NCBI GenBank assembly: GCA_011033025.1
Contig: WFMF01000307.1
Span: forward strand, 1 to 64,000
Direction: 5' to 3'
DNA length: 64,000 nt
From: Beroe forskalii
Taxonomy: Eukaryota; Ctenophora; Nuda; Beroida; Beroidae
Shown: piece by piece, positions 1 through 10,000 of the stretch
Numbering within the stretch: position 1 is the stretch's first letter
How the letters are laid out: each line of letters opens with the position of its first letter
Notes under the pieces: generated by a model
Databases searched by the model: none
What the model saw: the letters and a program-made list of their open reading frames with translations, nothing else
Told to the model about the DNA's origin: nothing
Position numbers and translations under genes: made by a program

Positions 1-1560
1 TGACAGCTGCTTGAGCTCTCACTGGAGATGGACAATATACGAACTGATAAGGCTCTCCCAGACAAACAACATCTGCCCGGCTCTTCGGTGACGTGCGTAG
101 ATATCGGAAAAAACTTACAAAATGACGTCAAAAAGTGTAGTAATTGTGAGTGTGTACTACTGCTGCCCACTACACGATGATGATAAGTGATCTTGATATA
201 TATAATGTGTAGCGACGAGACTTGATATGTCAGGGAGTGATTCATGAAAAAAACAACAGACTCCAACAGACATACGCACAAACAGAGACAGTAGAAATCG
301 TAACACATACAGTAGAAACGTAGAAACCCTCGTACCACAGTTTAGAAATTAAGTCACAAACACACAAGCCCATGGGGAAATTATAGCTCCTGGACCATTA
401 GCTGCTGGCACTCCCTTTAATCGACTATTCCAGATGATGCAAAATGCAAAGGATTTGCTTCCCAAAATGCCGTATTTCAGTAAAAAATGTCTAAAAATAT
501 CACAAGAAACATAAGATAGAGCGTCTTGGGTATAATTTAAGAAACATCATAGGCAGGTCAGAACGTTTACTTGAAAACCAGTTACAAAGCAAAGGTATGG
601 GATGAAGAGGAGACGAACCTACCACAGTGCGAAGTGTTGCTACAATTGTTCAATGGCAATCCACCTGCTAGGACGGTGATGAAGTTGGAATGCCTTTCCC
701 TGGAGATGATATCACAAATCCTGAAAAAACACGACCTACAAACACGTCATGTCTCCTATATGTGAAAGAAGGAGCCTTTTTAACCCTTTGAGAAGCAGCA
801 AGTTAAAAAGGTGGCTAAACCTACACCTGTTTATAGCTGACGGGCACCCATTCAAGCAGAACAAATGGAGCTGCAGTACGGAGCGTACACACAGAGCAGT
901 GGATACTGGATACGCAGTGTCTGCTTGCTTCACGACTCCTGTACACTGTCTGCCACACTCGACACATGGCGTAGTGACGTGGCCTCCCCACCCAGACCAG
1001 CCATCACAACTCCGTCACACATAGCAGCACTCACTCGAACACAACCCCACAATACCAATGTCATCTAATACCGATCTCATCTCATAATTTTATCGCTTGC
1101 GTTGAGGTGATCTGAAATTACGGGGAAGACAATTCCTACTTCATGGCCAAAGTATGAGACGCTAGCAGCAACTTAGCAAGTCATATGAGGATAATAATGA
1201 TTAATGTACTGTATTCGCTGTAGGTTTGGTACAGTGACTCAAGTACAAGGTATCAGCACTAAGCACACGGAGCAGCTCGTGTCCAGGAGGTAGGAGAGTG
1301 GGAGCTTTTTGATAATAAGTTGGACTAAGTATTCGACTCGATTAGGCATGGAGAGAAAGAGCGCTATATTCTCACAAGTGTGGTTAAAGCAAGGGGGGTT
1401 TCGGGTTAATTATAACTACTGCAGGTATCGTGTGCTGTTAGAGTAACATAATGAACAGTCATAACTTCGCATAAGGTTGGATATTGCCGCACCGGTGGCA
1501 CATGTTCATTAATTTGAGATTAATTAGTATATTAAAAACGAGGAGATAATGTTCCACTAT
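1..1560. other. Non-coding stretch, nothing recognised
   Basis: I see no exon with paired splice sites and no clear repeat unit here. The short open frames overlap on both strands and have no domain signature. One full CRE palindrome (TGACGTCA) lies at 123-130. The stretch is AT-leaning and resembles the other intergenic or intronic DNA of the window. Confidence 0.5.
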
Positions 1561-1960
1561 TGTTCTGCTTATCTGGAGCATGAAACTGGAGACTTTAGAT
1601 CGGATAGGGAAATGATGAGCAGAGGAGATAAGGTTTGAGGGCTATGAAGGTGAGCAGGAGAGTGTGAAACTGAAGACCAGTCGGACAGGATGGACAACGC
1701 GACACAGAGATAAGAGCTGCTGTGAAACTGAAGAGGTGTGAGGGGTGCCACACAGCAGTGGAGATGATGATAGACAGAAGCTGTGAAACTTGATAACGAC
1801 CTCCTCGACTGAAGACCCGGAGGATTGAGGGCCGGTAGCAGGGGTGAAGTGGTGAGAAGCGCGGCTGGCGTATCTGGGAAATGGCGGGGAAGGCGTGGGG
1901 AAGCAGGTGTTTAAGTAGCAGTAGAAGAGGTGGAAGTGTTCCTCCACCTCGCCATGTCAT
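1560..1960. repeat. Degenerate purine-rich repeat
   Basis: The plus strand is rich in G and A. The motif GTGAAACTGAAGA and close variants recur at roughly 50-70 base spacing (around 1665, 1720 and 1780). The long minus-strand open frames here are Ser/Leu/Pro-rich, as expected for the complement of purine-rich DNA, so I do not call a gene. Confidence 0.4.
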
Positions 1961-2142
1961 GAGGAGTACCAGCCCGAGGCGTTTATTTACCGATTACCAC
2001 GGACTAGCCAGTAGTAGCAGGGAAGGTCTTTCAGAGAAGTGATAACATAGTGCGGGCAGGAAGAGAGAGAAATATATATCATTTCATATGTTTTGTTTTA
2101 TATACAGTACCTGACAGTTAACTGAAACACAAGACGCAGACA

Positions 2143-2284
2143 TCATGTCACTCTCTGAGGAAAGGAGTCAGGGAGTGATGTCACGACTAGGGCTTGATAT
2201 GCTGAGTTAGTGACATCAGAGTGCGCGACGCAACGCGCAGACGTGTTGTCGGGGGTGGTTCCGAATGCAGCGAGCAGGTGGCGT
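2143..2284 (-). CDS. Possible terminal exon, unknown protein
   Basis: On the minus strand a pyrimidine-rich acceptor (CTCTTTGTTCTGGCAG) precedes 142 bases open to a stop at the low-coordinate end. Codons here are G/C-ending compared with the surroundings. The frame begins with RRHLLAAFGTTP and ends SFPQRVT. A second frame is also open for 22 codons, so the frame is uncertain. No AATAAA was noticed just beyond the stop. It could be a 3' exon of the minus-strand gene whose exon lies at 6349-6445, but the phase agrees only with the second frame. No known domain. Low confidence. Confidence 0.2.
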
Positions 2285-2715
2285 CTGCCAGAACAAAGAG
2301 CTGAGTGAAGAGAGCTGGAAGTGCGGCAGGGAGGGATTGCAACTTCATAGCACGTGACCCTTCCCTGAATTAAAAGATCATAAAAGAAGGAGTGAAGTGC
2401 GCCCGGCAGCAGGGATGTTTTATATCTTTTAGTCAGACAATGTCTAACCATCCTGGTTATTGTAGGAGAGACAAAAGAGCTTTCTCCCTGCACCATAGCA
2501 CATACTAAATACTTGGACTGGAATGTCATTCGCACTCCAAGCAGTGGCGACCTCCGACACTCGACAATTCACTGCCAATCACGGCGTCACCTCCACAACG
2601 GCCACAAAATCAGTAGATCTGGGGATGCAGTACTCGGGTAGGGAACTACCAGGTAGTATTACTCGTGATATCACCCAATGTTCTAAAATATACCGTTATT
2701 TCCATCCTTCCATGT

Positions 2716-2757
2716 GCCAAGTACCTACTGTTTAGCCAAGTACCTACTGTTTAGCCA
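2716..2757. repeat. 19-bp tandem duplication
   Basis: The unit GCCAAGTACCTACTGTTTA is present twice head to tail, followed by the first four bases of a third copy. Confidence 0.9.
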
Positions 2758-3286
2758 ATGACACGTAGCACAACGTGTTAGCTCGCTGTGAGAGGGAGTG
2801 CTAATGACGAAATGGCGATGAAAACACATGCACACAATATGATGGTGACGACATTGGTGACGCAGTTTAAACAGGCTTCAACACTGTAACACTTCTCAGG
2901 GGGATAGAGAGACAAAAGGAGAGAAATACGACAAGTGAACAATACCGGAAAAAACAGAGGGAAAGGTTTAATTGAGAACATTGAAAAACGGGAGAAACAA
3001 TCTGGGAGGTTTCCGTGAATACAGTTAAAAGCGTGCGGAAGCAAAGAGGTTTTAATGTTAACTACTCCAGGAAACCTCGATATATCGCAACAACAACGAG
3101 TCAAGAAGAAGGAGCAAAGAGCAGGAGAGGAGGAGCTGCTTTGATGTCAACTCGCAGTGATACATATTCTGCACAGAGCGAGTGTGTCCTTTGCCCACAC
3201 GCATACTCTCATCATACAACAATGGTATAAAGCATTACAAGCATATATTAAGGAAGCAGCCTTCCCATACACCACTGTCACCAAAC

Positions 3287-3332
3287 TCACACACACACTC
3301 ACACACATACATACATACATACACACACAATG
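3287..3332. repeat. CA / CATA microsatellite
   Basis: A (CA)n run grades into (CATA)n and back into (CA)n. This is a simple repeat with no coding meaning. Confidence 0.9.
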
Positions 3333-4924
3333 TGATTCCCTCTCGCTCTCCACCATTATAATGTGTGACACACATTATGGTAACAAGAATTGCGCTCGTT
3401 TTCTACAGCTTCGGTGAGCGCTTGAATTCTCTCCCCAGCAGTTATAAATCGTAGAGTCCTGTAGAGCCAGCGACTATAATATTACATGGTAATTTTACCA
3501 GATAGACTATGGTTCTTCACCTTCACAACTTCTTGTTTCTACTGTCAGAGACGACTGGGGAGGGAAAAAGCGCTTGAAAGACAGAAGTCGAGCGCAATTC
3601 TTGTTGGTTGCAGAGTACCACCGTACCAGCAGGTGACTCTGATTTAACTCCAGAATTAAAACAGAATTAAATAAAAATGCTTCAAAAACACTTCCGTTTG
3701 GACGATAGAAATGAATGAAAATTAATAATTAAAAACTTAAAACCTCAAATATGAGTTAAAATTGAAACATTGAGCCCGCAAAAATTTATATATGTAGGTA
3801 TAACCCCACATTGATAAAATAGTACAAACTATTAAATAACCTATTATATACTAAGCCAAGCTGTGAATTGCCTGGTTTCACAACACGCAATAGAACACGC
3901 GAGCTTCATTGTTCTGTAAAGTACTTTCAATTCATCATCAGCTGCAGTCATTTAATTTCTTACCTCAAATTTGATTGTGATAATTAGTGTTGTTAGGTTT
4001 AAACTTCAGAAGTATAAGTATAACCTATTGTTAGGCAGATATATCGAGAAAAGTGGAGCCCTCATGGGGAGTAAATTGCGCGCATGCACGTGCTAATTTG
4101 GGTTTTACTACGTAACCTGACCTTTCAAAAAATCTCATCACACGTACTCTTCAGTTTCAAATGGAAGGTGGGTACAAAGGCACACGTACTCTTCAGCTCA
4201 AATAGACGGGGTGGGGGGGAGTGGTCCTGAGGACAGCAATGGAGCAGTGCTACACACCATCTCTCTTGTAACTCATCCCACCCCACAACCCCAATAACTA
4301 TAATAGATACACACAATCACACGGATAACAACGGGAGGATAGAGGTATTTGTACACTCACGAAGATTACCAGGATTTTGACATTTCAAGTCAAAAGTGAC
4401 GGTTCACTACAACAATATAGCAGTGCGGTCATTCACGTGCATCCCATTGTAATTCCTCGACGATAATTATTCCTGCCTCCATCAAAAGTTACAAGCTTTA
4501 ATCGCTTAATCGGTGTCAACTGTCAAAGATGCAATAAATTTAATAACGAGGCTATCGGACCGGTTCAAGAAGCCTTCACAGGGTGGAAGATAGGCAATTC
4601 AAATTTGAAACGTAAAATGTCCCTCAGATTTCGAGGGTCGAAATATCATTGATATGGCTTGTAATTTTCGTAGTACAATTAGGATGCAATATCATATTAC
4701 TCCTCTCATGTAATCCGATTAGCTGGACAGCTTTTGCGTAGAATCCCTACCAGTGTATCATTTGCCTCTTGTTTCGTTGCTCTTGTTTATTGAGGGGAGA
4801 AGGGCAAGAGATGCGGCCCCGCAATTGGTACACTGCATTATACACGGCTACTACACGCTGCATTACCACTTCCTGCGTGGGACACGCAGCAGATGATGCA
4901 TTCCATACCATAGGAATACATATT

Positions 4925-5066
4925 GATACAATGGTACAATTCATACAAAATACCACAATGATACAATTCATACAACATACCACAGTGATACAATTCATAC
5001 AACATACCACAATGATACAATTCATACAACATACCACAATGATACAATTCATACAACATACCACAA
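4925..5066. repeat. 27-bp minisatellite, about 5 copies
   Basis: Units of 27 bases contain GATACAATTCATACAACATA. The first copy differs by a few substitutions. Because 27 is a multiple of 3 and the unit lacks stops in several frames, it creates open frames of 150-181 residues on both strands with a repeating 9-residue peptide. These are by-products of the repeat. Confidence 0.9.
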
Positions 5067-6130
5067 ACACGCGGTCGTTTGCACGGCGCGCACACGTGCA
5101 GTTACCCTCGCATTCCTGTGCCTCAGTGCACACTATTGCGGTGTGCATGAAATTTTTGGTTACAGTCGTAAAATGCATGGTCATGTATACCCCATGTATA
5201 GTGAGTACACCCAATGTATAATGTATACACGGTGTATATACACACAATGTACATCCCGCACCACCGGTTTCCCGCTGTTTGGTCGGGAGCACGTGTTTAG
5301 CTGAGGAGCTGGTTTAATACCTCCCAGCATGCTTGCTATGTGTATATAGGTCTTCCCTGCACTCAGCACTGAGTCATCAACAGCCCTCTATAAGGCCTGA
5401 TAATGACAAGGTCTCCTATCATTGCCTGTGTGTAGCGCTACTAGAGCAGTGGAGTGTAGACTCGCGTGCCGACCAATCCCTGGCGAGCGGTCGTGACATC
5501 TTCCTGGCTTGTATCTCTCGGAAGAGCATATCTTTCAATGAGAAGAAAAAACAACTTTTCATATTGTTTACTCGTATGTCTTCATACCGCGAGAGAATTG
5601 AAGAGCAAAAAAGGCGTGTAAATCTCTTGAAATATACGCGGAGAGTGTTATGTTTTATAACGAATGCTGCGTATATATACAGGCTGTGAAGAAATTCAAA
5701 TTTTGAATAAATGTCGAAAGAGTATTTTGATGATGAATAATTCAATAATTCATGGCATTTATTTAATTATTTAGGATTCATGCCTACGGCTTCCAACAAT
5801 CCTGATGACAATTATTCTAAACACGACTACAGTCTCGTCGTGGATTTTAATTCCTTCAGAACGCTTACCCTACCGAATTCCAGATATCATAGGGCAGCCC
5901 TCCGCCCTAGGAAATTACCATAACAGATGCAATGACATTTGACAGCGAGTTACAGCATGACAGTACAAAGAGCTCAATTTGATAAATTTCATGAAAAAGG
6001 TGAAATATCAGTACAGTACAAAACAGACTCTCAGTTATTAACTCTACGTGTAATTATGAGTGGCTATCTTTCAATTCAAATTTGTCGTTTGTTATGTGGA
6101 TTCATTTTATTTCTGTTTCACTGCGACAGG
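5067..6130. other. Non-coding stretch with one unassigned open frame
   Basis: A 118-codon plus-strand open frame runs from 5333 to 5689. Its second half is Lys/Arg/Glu-rich (SSYRERIEEQKRRVNLL), but it has no recognisable domain and an opposing open frame overlaps it. No paired splice sites were found. I cannot say whether it is coding. The remainder shows nothing specific. Confidence 0.3.
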
Positions 6131-6190
6131 TACCTTATTGGCCGGTTTATAAAAGTATAAAAAACCGGCTGAGTAGAAGCCAATAAGGTA
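6131..6190. mobile_element. 60-bp miniature fold-back element
   Basis: The sequence starts TACCTTATTGGC and ends GCCAATAAGGTA, a perfect 12-base terminal inverted repeat. An inner inverted pair (GCCGGTTT / AAACCGGC) surrounds a short AT-rich loop. The same termini bound the 437 bp element at 39235-39671, so this is probably the shortest internally deleted member of that MITE family. It has no coding capacity. Confidence 0.75.
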
Positions 6191-6348
6191 ATTTCAGTCA
6201 TGAATAAAAATTATCTCTGATAGATTTAGGAATATTTTGCTAAAGAATAACCAACAAATACCAACACCACACTGAACAGTAGATACAGAAGTATTCAGAA
6301 AAAAATCCTCCACTTAGAAAGGAGTAAGAATCAGTGACAAAGACTCAC

Positions 6349-6445
6349 CCCATCCTCATGCTGGCCCTGATCGACTATGGTGGGGGACTTCTTTCGGCGC
6401 GCTGATCTGTTCTTGAGGGAGAAGATGGCAGTGTTCACCTTCATG
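6349..6445 (-). CDS. Internal exon of minus-strand gene (basic KKSPT segment)
   Basis: A 97-base minus-strand exon. A pyrimidine-rich acceptor ends GTGACGCAG and the strong donor reads GATGGG|gtgagt. Only one frame is open: one base completes a split codon, then 32 codons start MKVNTAIFSLKNRSARRKK and continue SPTIVDQGQHEDG. The segment is basic and then acidic, with a KKSPT motif that could be a proline-directed phosphorylation site (inference). The incoming phase (two bases carried over) matches a possible donor of the exon at 23432-23539, so it may belong to the same transcript 17 kb downstream, perhaps with intervening exons. The ATG could instead be a translation start in a 5' exon. No family recognised. 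Confidence 0.65.
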
Positions 6446-8177
6446 CTGCGTCACGGAGGGGTAGAGAGGGGTGTATCAGGGGTAAGTCCCTCGCCTGCGC
6501 CTCAGGGGATAGTGTCTCGGCTGCGCCTCAGGGGAGTGTTGCAGGGCAGGGTCCTCTCTTGAGAAGGGTTGGAGTGGAGGGACCACTCAGAGCGGACTGA
6601 GTGGTGAGACACAAGGGCGGGATGTCATTCGAACATGATCTGCGTACATGGGGAGAAGGCAACAGTCACTACAATAACAGTATAACAGTGCAGCCGGTGT
6701 ATATAGCCTCCTGCATGCTGCGCAATAAATAAACCAGCCTACGTTAGAAACTAAAGATTTTTACATAAACCAAGGTCTATTTAATTTAGTAAACTCATTC
6801 GGCATCCTACCAGGGTGTCGAATAACTAGCAATAAGGGCGAATTAAGAGACCTCCGACGAGCCTGCGTCCACAAGAAGATCAACAACAATCTATAATCGT
6901 CGCTAATTATATGCAATCTTTATACATTATGCCGATGATACGTTAACATGGCAACCGTGTTAGAGTTTGAAAATAACTGTAAAGAAAAAGACCTGTTCGG
7001 CGAGAGTATGTGGATGTAAGAAAAGTACTATGTAATATGTTATGCAGACGCCATGACACAAGCACACTAAGCCGTGTAGCGAGTATTGTACACGCTGGGA
7101 GCCCGCGCGTAACGCACGGCCAACCGAGGACAAAAACACAAATAAAAAGGAAAAATAACATGGAAATATTAATTACACGAATCTACTGCACTGGATTTGA
7201 GTAATTTAAGTGCAGAACAAAAGATCACAACAAACGTGTAAAGGTACTCTGAATAATTAAGCAAAATTCAATAACATCAGAAAGATCAGAACGATGCGCA
7301 CTACATCGGCTATCAACTTTTAAACAATAAAAGTGAAGCAAACATGCATGTATTTAAAGATCAAAATTTAATACGTGTCTGAGTCACGACATCGTCTTTC
7401 GGCAGGGAGAAGATATTACTTGATTTTATAAAGGAGATATAATATGAGGAGTGAAGTAGGAGTTGTAAGCATCGGAGGAGGCGGCGTAATAAGGCAGACT
7501 CTGCTATCACGCTGTAAGTTGCAGGCCACTTGTAGACGCGCTGCCACCCTGGGTGGCAATGACCTTATCAGCCGTAATCTTATCAAACGCAAACACACCG
7601 GGTCATGGTTCAATGGCTGTCACTTCTCAGATAACAGTTCGTCGATCTGTGGATGGTGGACCTTACTTCATTAGTGGACTGAAACAAGTCATCTGTGAAG
7701 GATTCACTCGAAGGATGTAGGAATGGGATGGTGGTGAATAACAAACAAGTAAACATGGTCCATTGCATGGAACCCAGTCAATGAACCAATTTCCGAAACT
7801 ACCAATCAAAACGTTTTATAACTCACACAAAATGCGCGTCAATGCTTACGAGTGTAATCTACAGACTGGAGTAGCTATCTTGAGGGCAATGTATTCCATC
7901 TTGTTATGCTGTGAGAACGAAGCGGTTACCACCATAGCATAGAAACCACTTGTTGTTGCATGGGGACTATAATCAATTAACCATGGTTAACCGACGAATG
8001 GACCGAGATCAGAACAAGGATTCACACCTAAATAACAACAGAAGCTCAACGATGGAAAGCTAACCATTGAAAGACAAAGTGTAGATGAAGATACCCTCCA
8101 TTCTGTCATATTCGGAGATGCAGGAAGGATCCAGCCAATGCCCGTAGATATACGAAGTAGAGACTACATGTTAACTC
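6446..8177. other. Intronic or intergenic DNA, nothing specific
   Basis: No splice-bounded exon or recognisable element was seen. GC-richer patches at 6470-6600 and 7480-7570 contain short open frames, but I could not pair donor and acceptor sites convincingly. Confidence 0.4.
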
Positions 8178-8201
8178 TAGAGAGAGAGAGAGAGAGAGAG
8201 A
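8178..8201. repeat. (AG)n microsatellite
   Basis: About twelve AG dinucleotides in a row. Confidence 0.95.
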
Positions 8202-8669
8202 AACTTGTTGCAACACATTATTAACACAGAAGTTCAGTGTTCCGACTGCCAGGAGAACTCCACTCTGTTGTGTGTTCCACAAAACACACCGTGTTTTACT
8301 CCAGTGCAAACAGAAGTACTGGGAGTTTTACAAGACGATCTGTCAAACACTTGTCCTCACAACCCACCAGCTAGTTAACTTCCCACTTCCCTCACTGCCT
8401 GCAAAGCCAGGGCAACATGACGTCATCATCAGGCAATAATGAGCGCTACTCACGACACCAAACCGTCACTTCACCAGTGCACAGCTGTTAATTCAGGTAA
8501 TCATCGGTTAATTTGCCAAGTGAGGTTTAAAACATATTGTTTTCCTTCGGGCAAGGAACGACCGGGTTCCAGGGCAGAGTATCGGATCGTAACACAGTAT
8601 CTGCAGGTCTACTTCTATACTGTCCTTAGGTCATATGGTCTACTTTTCTAGAGTCTGACGTCTTTGGAG

Positions 8670-9115
8670 AAGGGGGGGGGGGGTTCAGGCTTGATATACA
8701 TATTTGAAAATGCGATTTTTAGAAATGAGTCTGCAAGCCCATATTGGAAAAACAAGTTATGAAATAAGATTATTTTTGTTTTTTGGGTGAAATTAACCTA
8801 AACGATAGAAAAAGCATCTTTGAAACTCGTATCTCAAAATGGCATGCTACCAGTCAAACACTGGTGCCACATAAGATTTCATCCAATCCTGTTAGATAAA
8901 TAATTAAATACAAGTTAATGGAATTGGAATTAAATTCGATCAAATGAAATAAAGACGCTGTTTTGGCGACATTTTTTGCAGCTCCGAGGCTTCAACTGGG
9001 GAACATTGGAGGCCTTGACTCAATTGAACCACACTCAAAAAGTTGTTCAAACTCAGTCCTGGCCAACTCTATATCAAAATTGTGGTCTCAAAAGTATTAA
9101 GCCACCCCCCCCCTT
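8670..9115. mobile_element. G-tract-bounded MITE-like element
   Basis: The left end is AG12 followed by TTCAGGCTTGATA. The right end, read on the other strand, is GAAG10 followed by TGGCTTAATAC. The ends therefore form an imperfect inverted repeat led by a long G tract. The interior is AT-rich and non-coding. The same architecture (G tract, TTCA, inverted at the far end by a C tract) occurs at 43511-44233, suggesting related non-autonomous DNA elements. No target-site duplication is clear. Confidence 0.5.
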
Positions 9116-9659
9116 CAGTGGAGTTTGACGTACGGAATAAAATCAGGATAATAGGAATAGAAAGTTTCTGGTTCTGAAAACGTGCAATTCTCCCTTCTTC
9201 CTTGTGATGACGAAGCTTTCGACACTTGAATTTCACTTTTTACAGGCTCTCACATGCCGCATGCGCAAGTGAATAGAAAGAACGGAGTACATTGAGGTAA
9301 TACGGGGTGTACAGTGTACACTGCTGCTCGGCACTGTGCAGTGGATTGTTCCTCAAGATAACAGTCCTTCCTTCATATTCATAGAAAAATGAAATGATGA
9401 GTTAATCGGAATGAAATGTCCAGTGACACTCTAATATGAGGATTTTCCAGGAAGGAACTTCAACTCAGATCAAACCGGAATGTTCGTTGTTCAGGCACCT
9501 GAACCAATGGCGAGATGATAAGCTAGAGGCAAGGATGATAAAGGCTAGCGGGAAACAGGGTTATTACAATATGCCCTATGCAATCAATAGGGATTTATTC
9601 TGGGATCTATTCATGATGATGTCACCATAGGGGTGTCGCACAAGAAAAAAGGTTGAAGT

Positions 9660-10000
9660 AAATTGTCACCAATCTACCACTCTCAACCCTGTAATGGCGT
9701 CATTGACTCACAACTCCAAACCTTGATAATGACGTCATTAACTCACCACTCTAAGCAGTGCGCTATCATGATGAATGTCATTAATTAACCACTCTAAACC
9801 CTGACGATAATAACGTCATCAAGTCACCACTCTAAACCCCGATAATGGCGTCATCAGTTCACCACTCTAAACCCTGATAATGACGTCATCAGTTCACCAC
9901 TCTAAACCCTGATAATGACGTCATCAGTTCACCACTCTAAACCCTGATAATGACGTCATCAGTTCACCACTCTAAACCCTGATAATGACGTCATCAGTTC
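9660..10000. repeat. 35-bp minisatellite carrying CRE palindromes
   Basis: Units of 35 bases contain CACTCTAAACCCTGATAATG followed by ACGTCATCAGTTCAC. The right half is nearly perfect (TGACGTCA at 9881, 9916, 9951 and 9986) and the left half is degenerate (9660-9840). Each good copy carries the 8-base CRE palindrome. Related single copies appear elsewhere in the window (around 12113, 14087, 34885 and 36725), so the array may have grown from a dispersed repeat. Confidence 0.9.

Noticed and set aside
1595..1960. 121-codon minus-strand open frame
   Set aside because: Its Ser/Leu/Pro composition follows from purine-rich DNA on the other strand. Overlapping frames are equally open, and no motif is seen.
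4925..5066. Regularly spaced repeats resembling a CRISPR array
   Set aside because: Units are directly adjacent without unique spacers, and the genome context is eukaryotic. The same applies to the arrays at 9660-10000 and 31087-32155.
4747..5292. 181- and 150-codon open frames on opposite strands
   Set aside because: Both are created by the stop-free 27-bp minisatellite, and the flanking residues show no domain.
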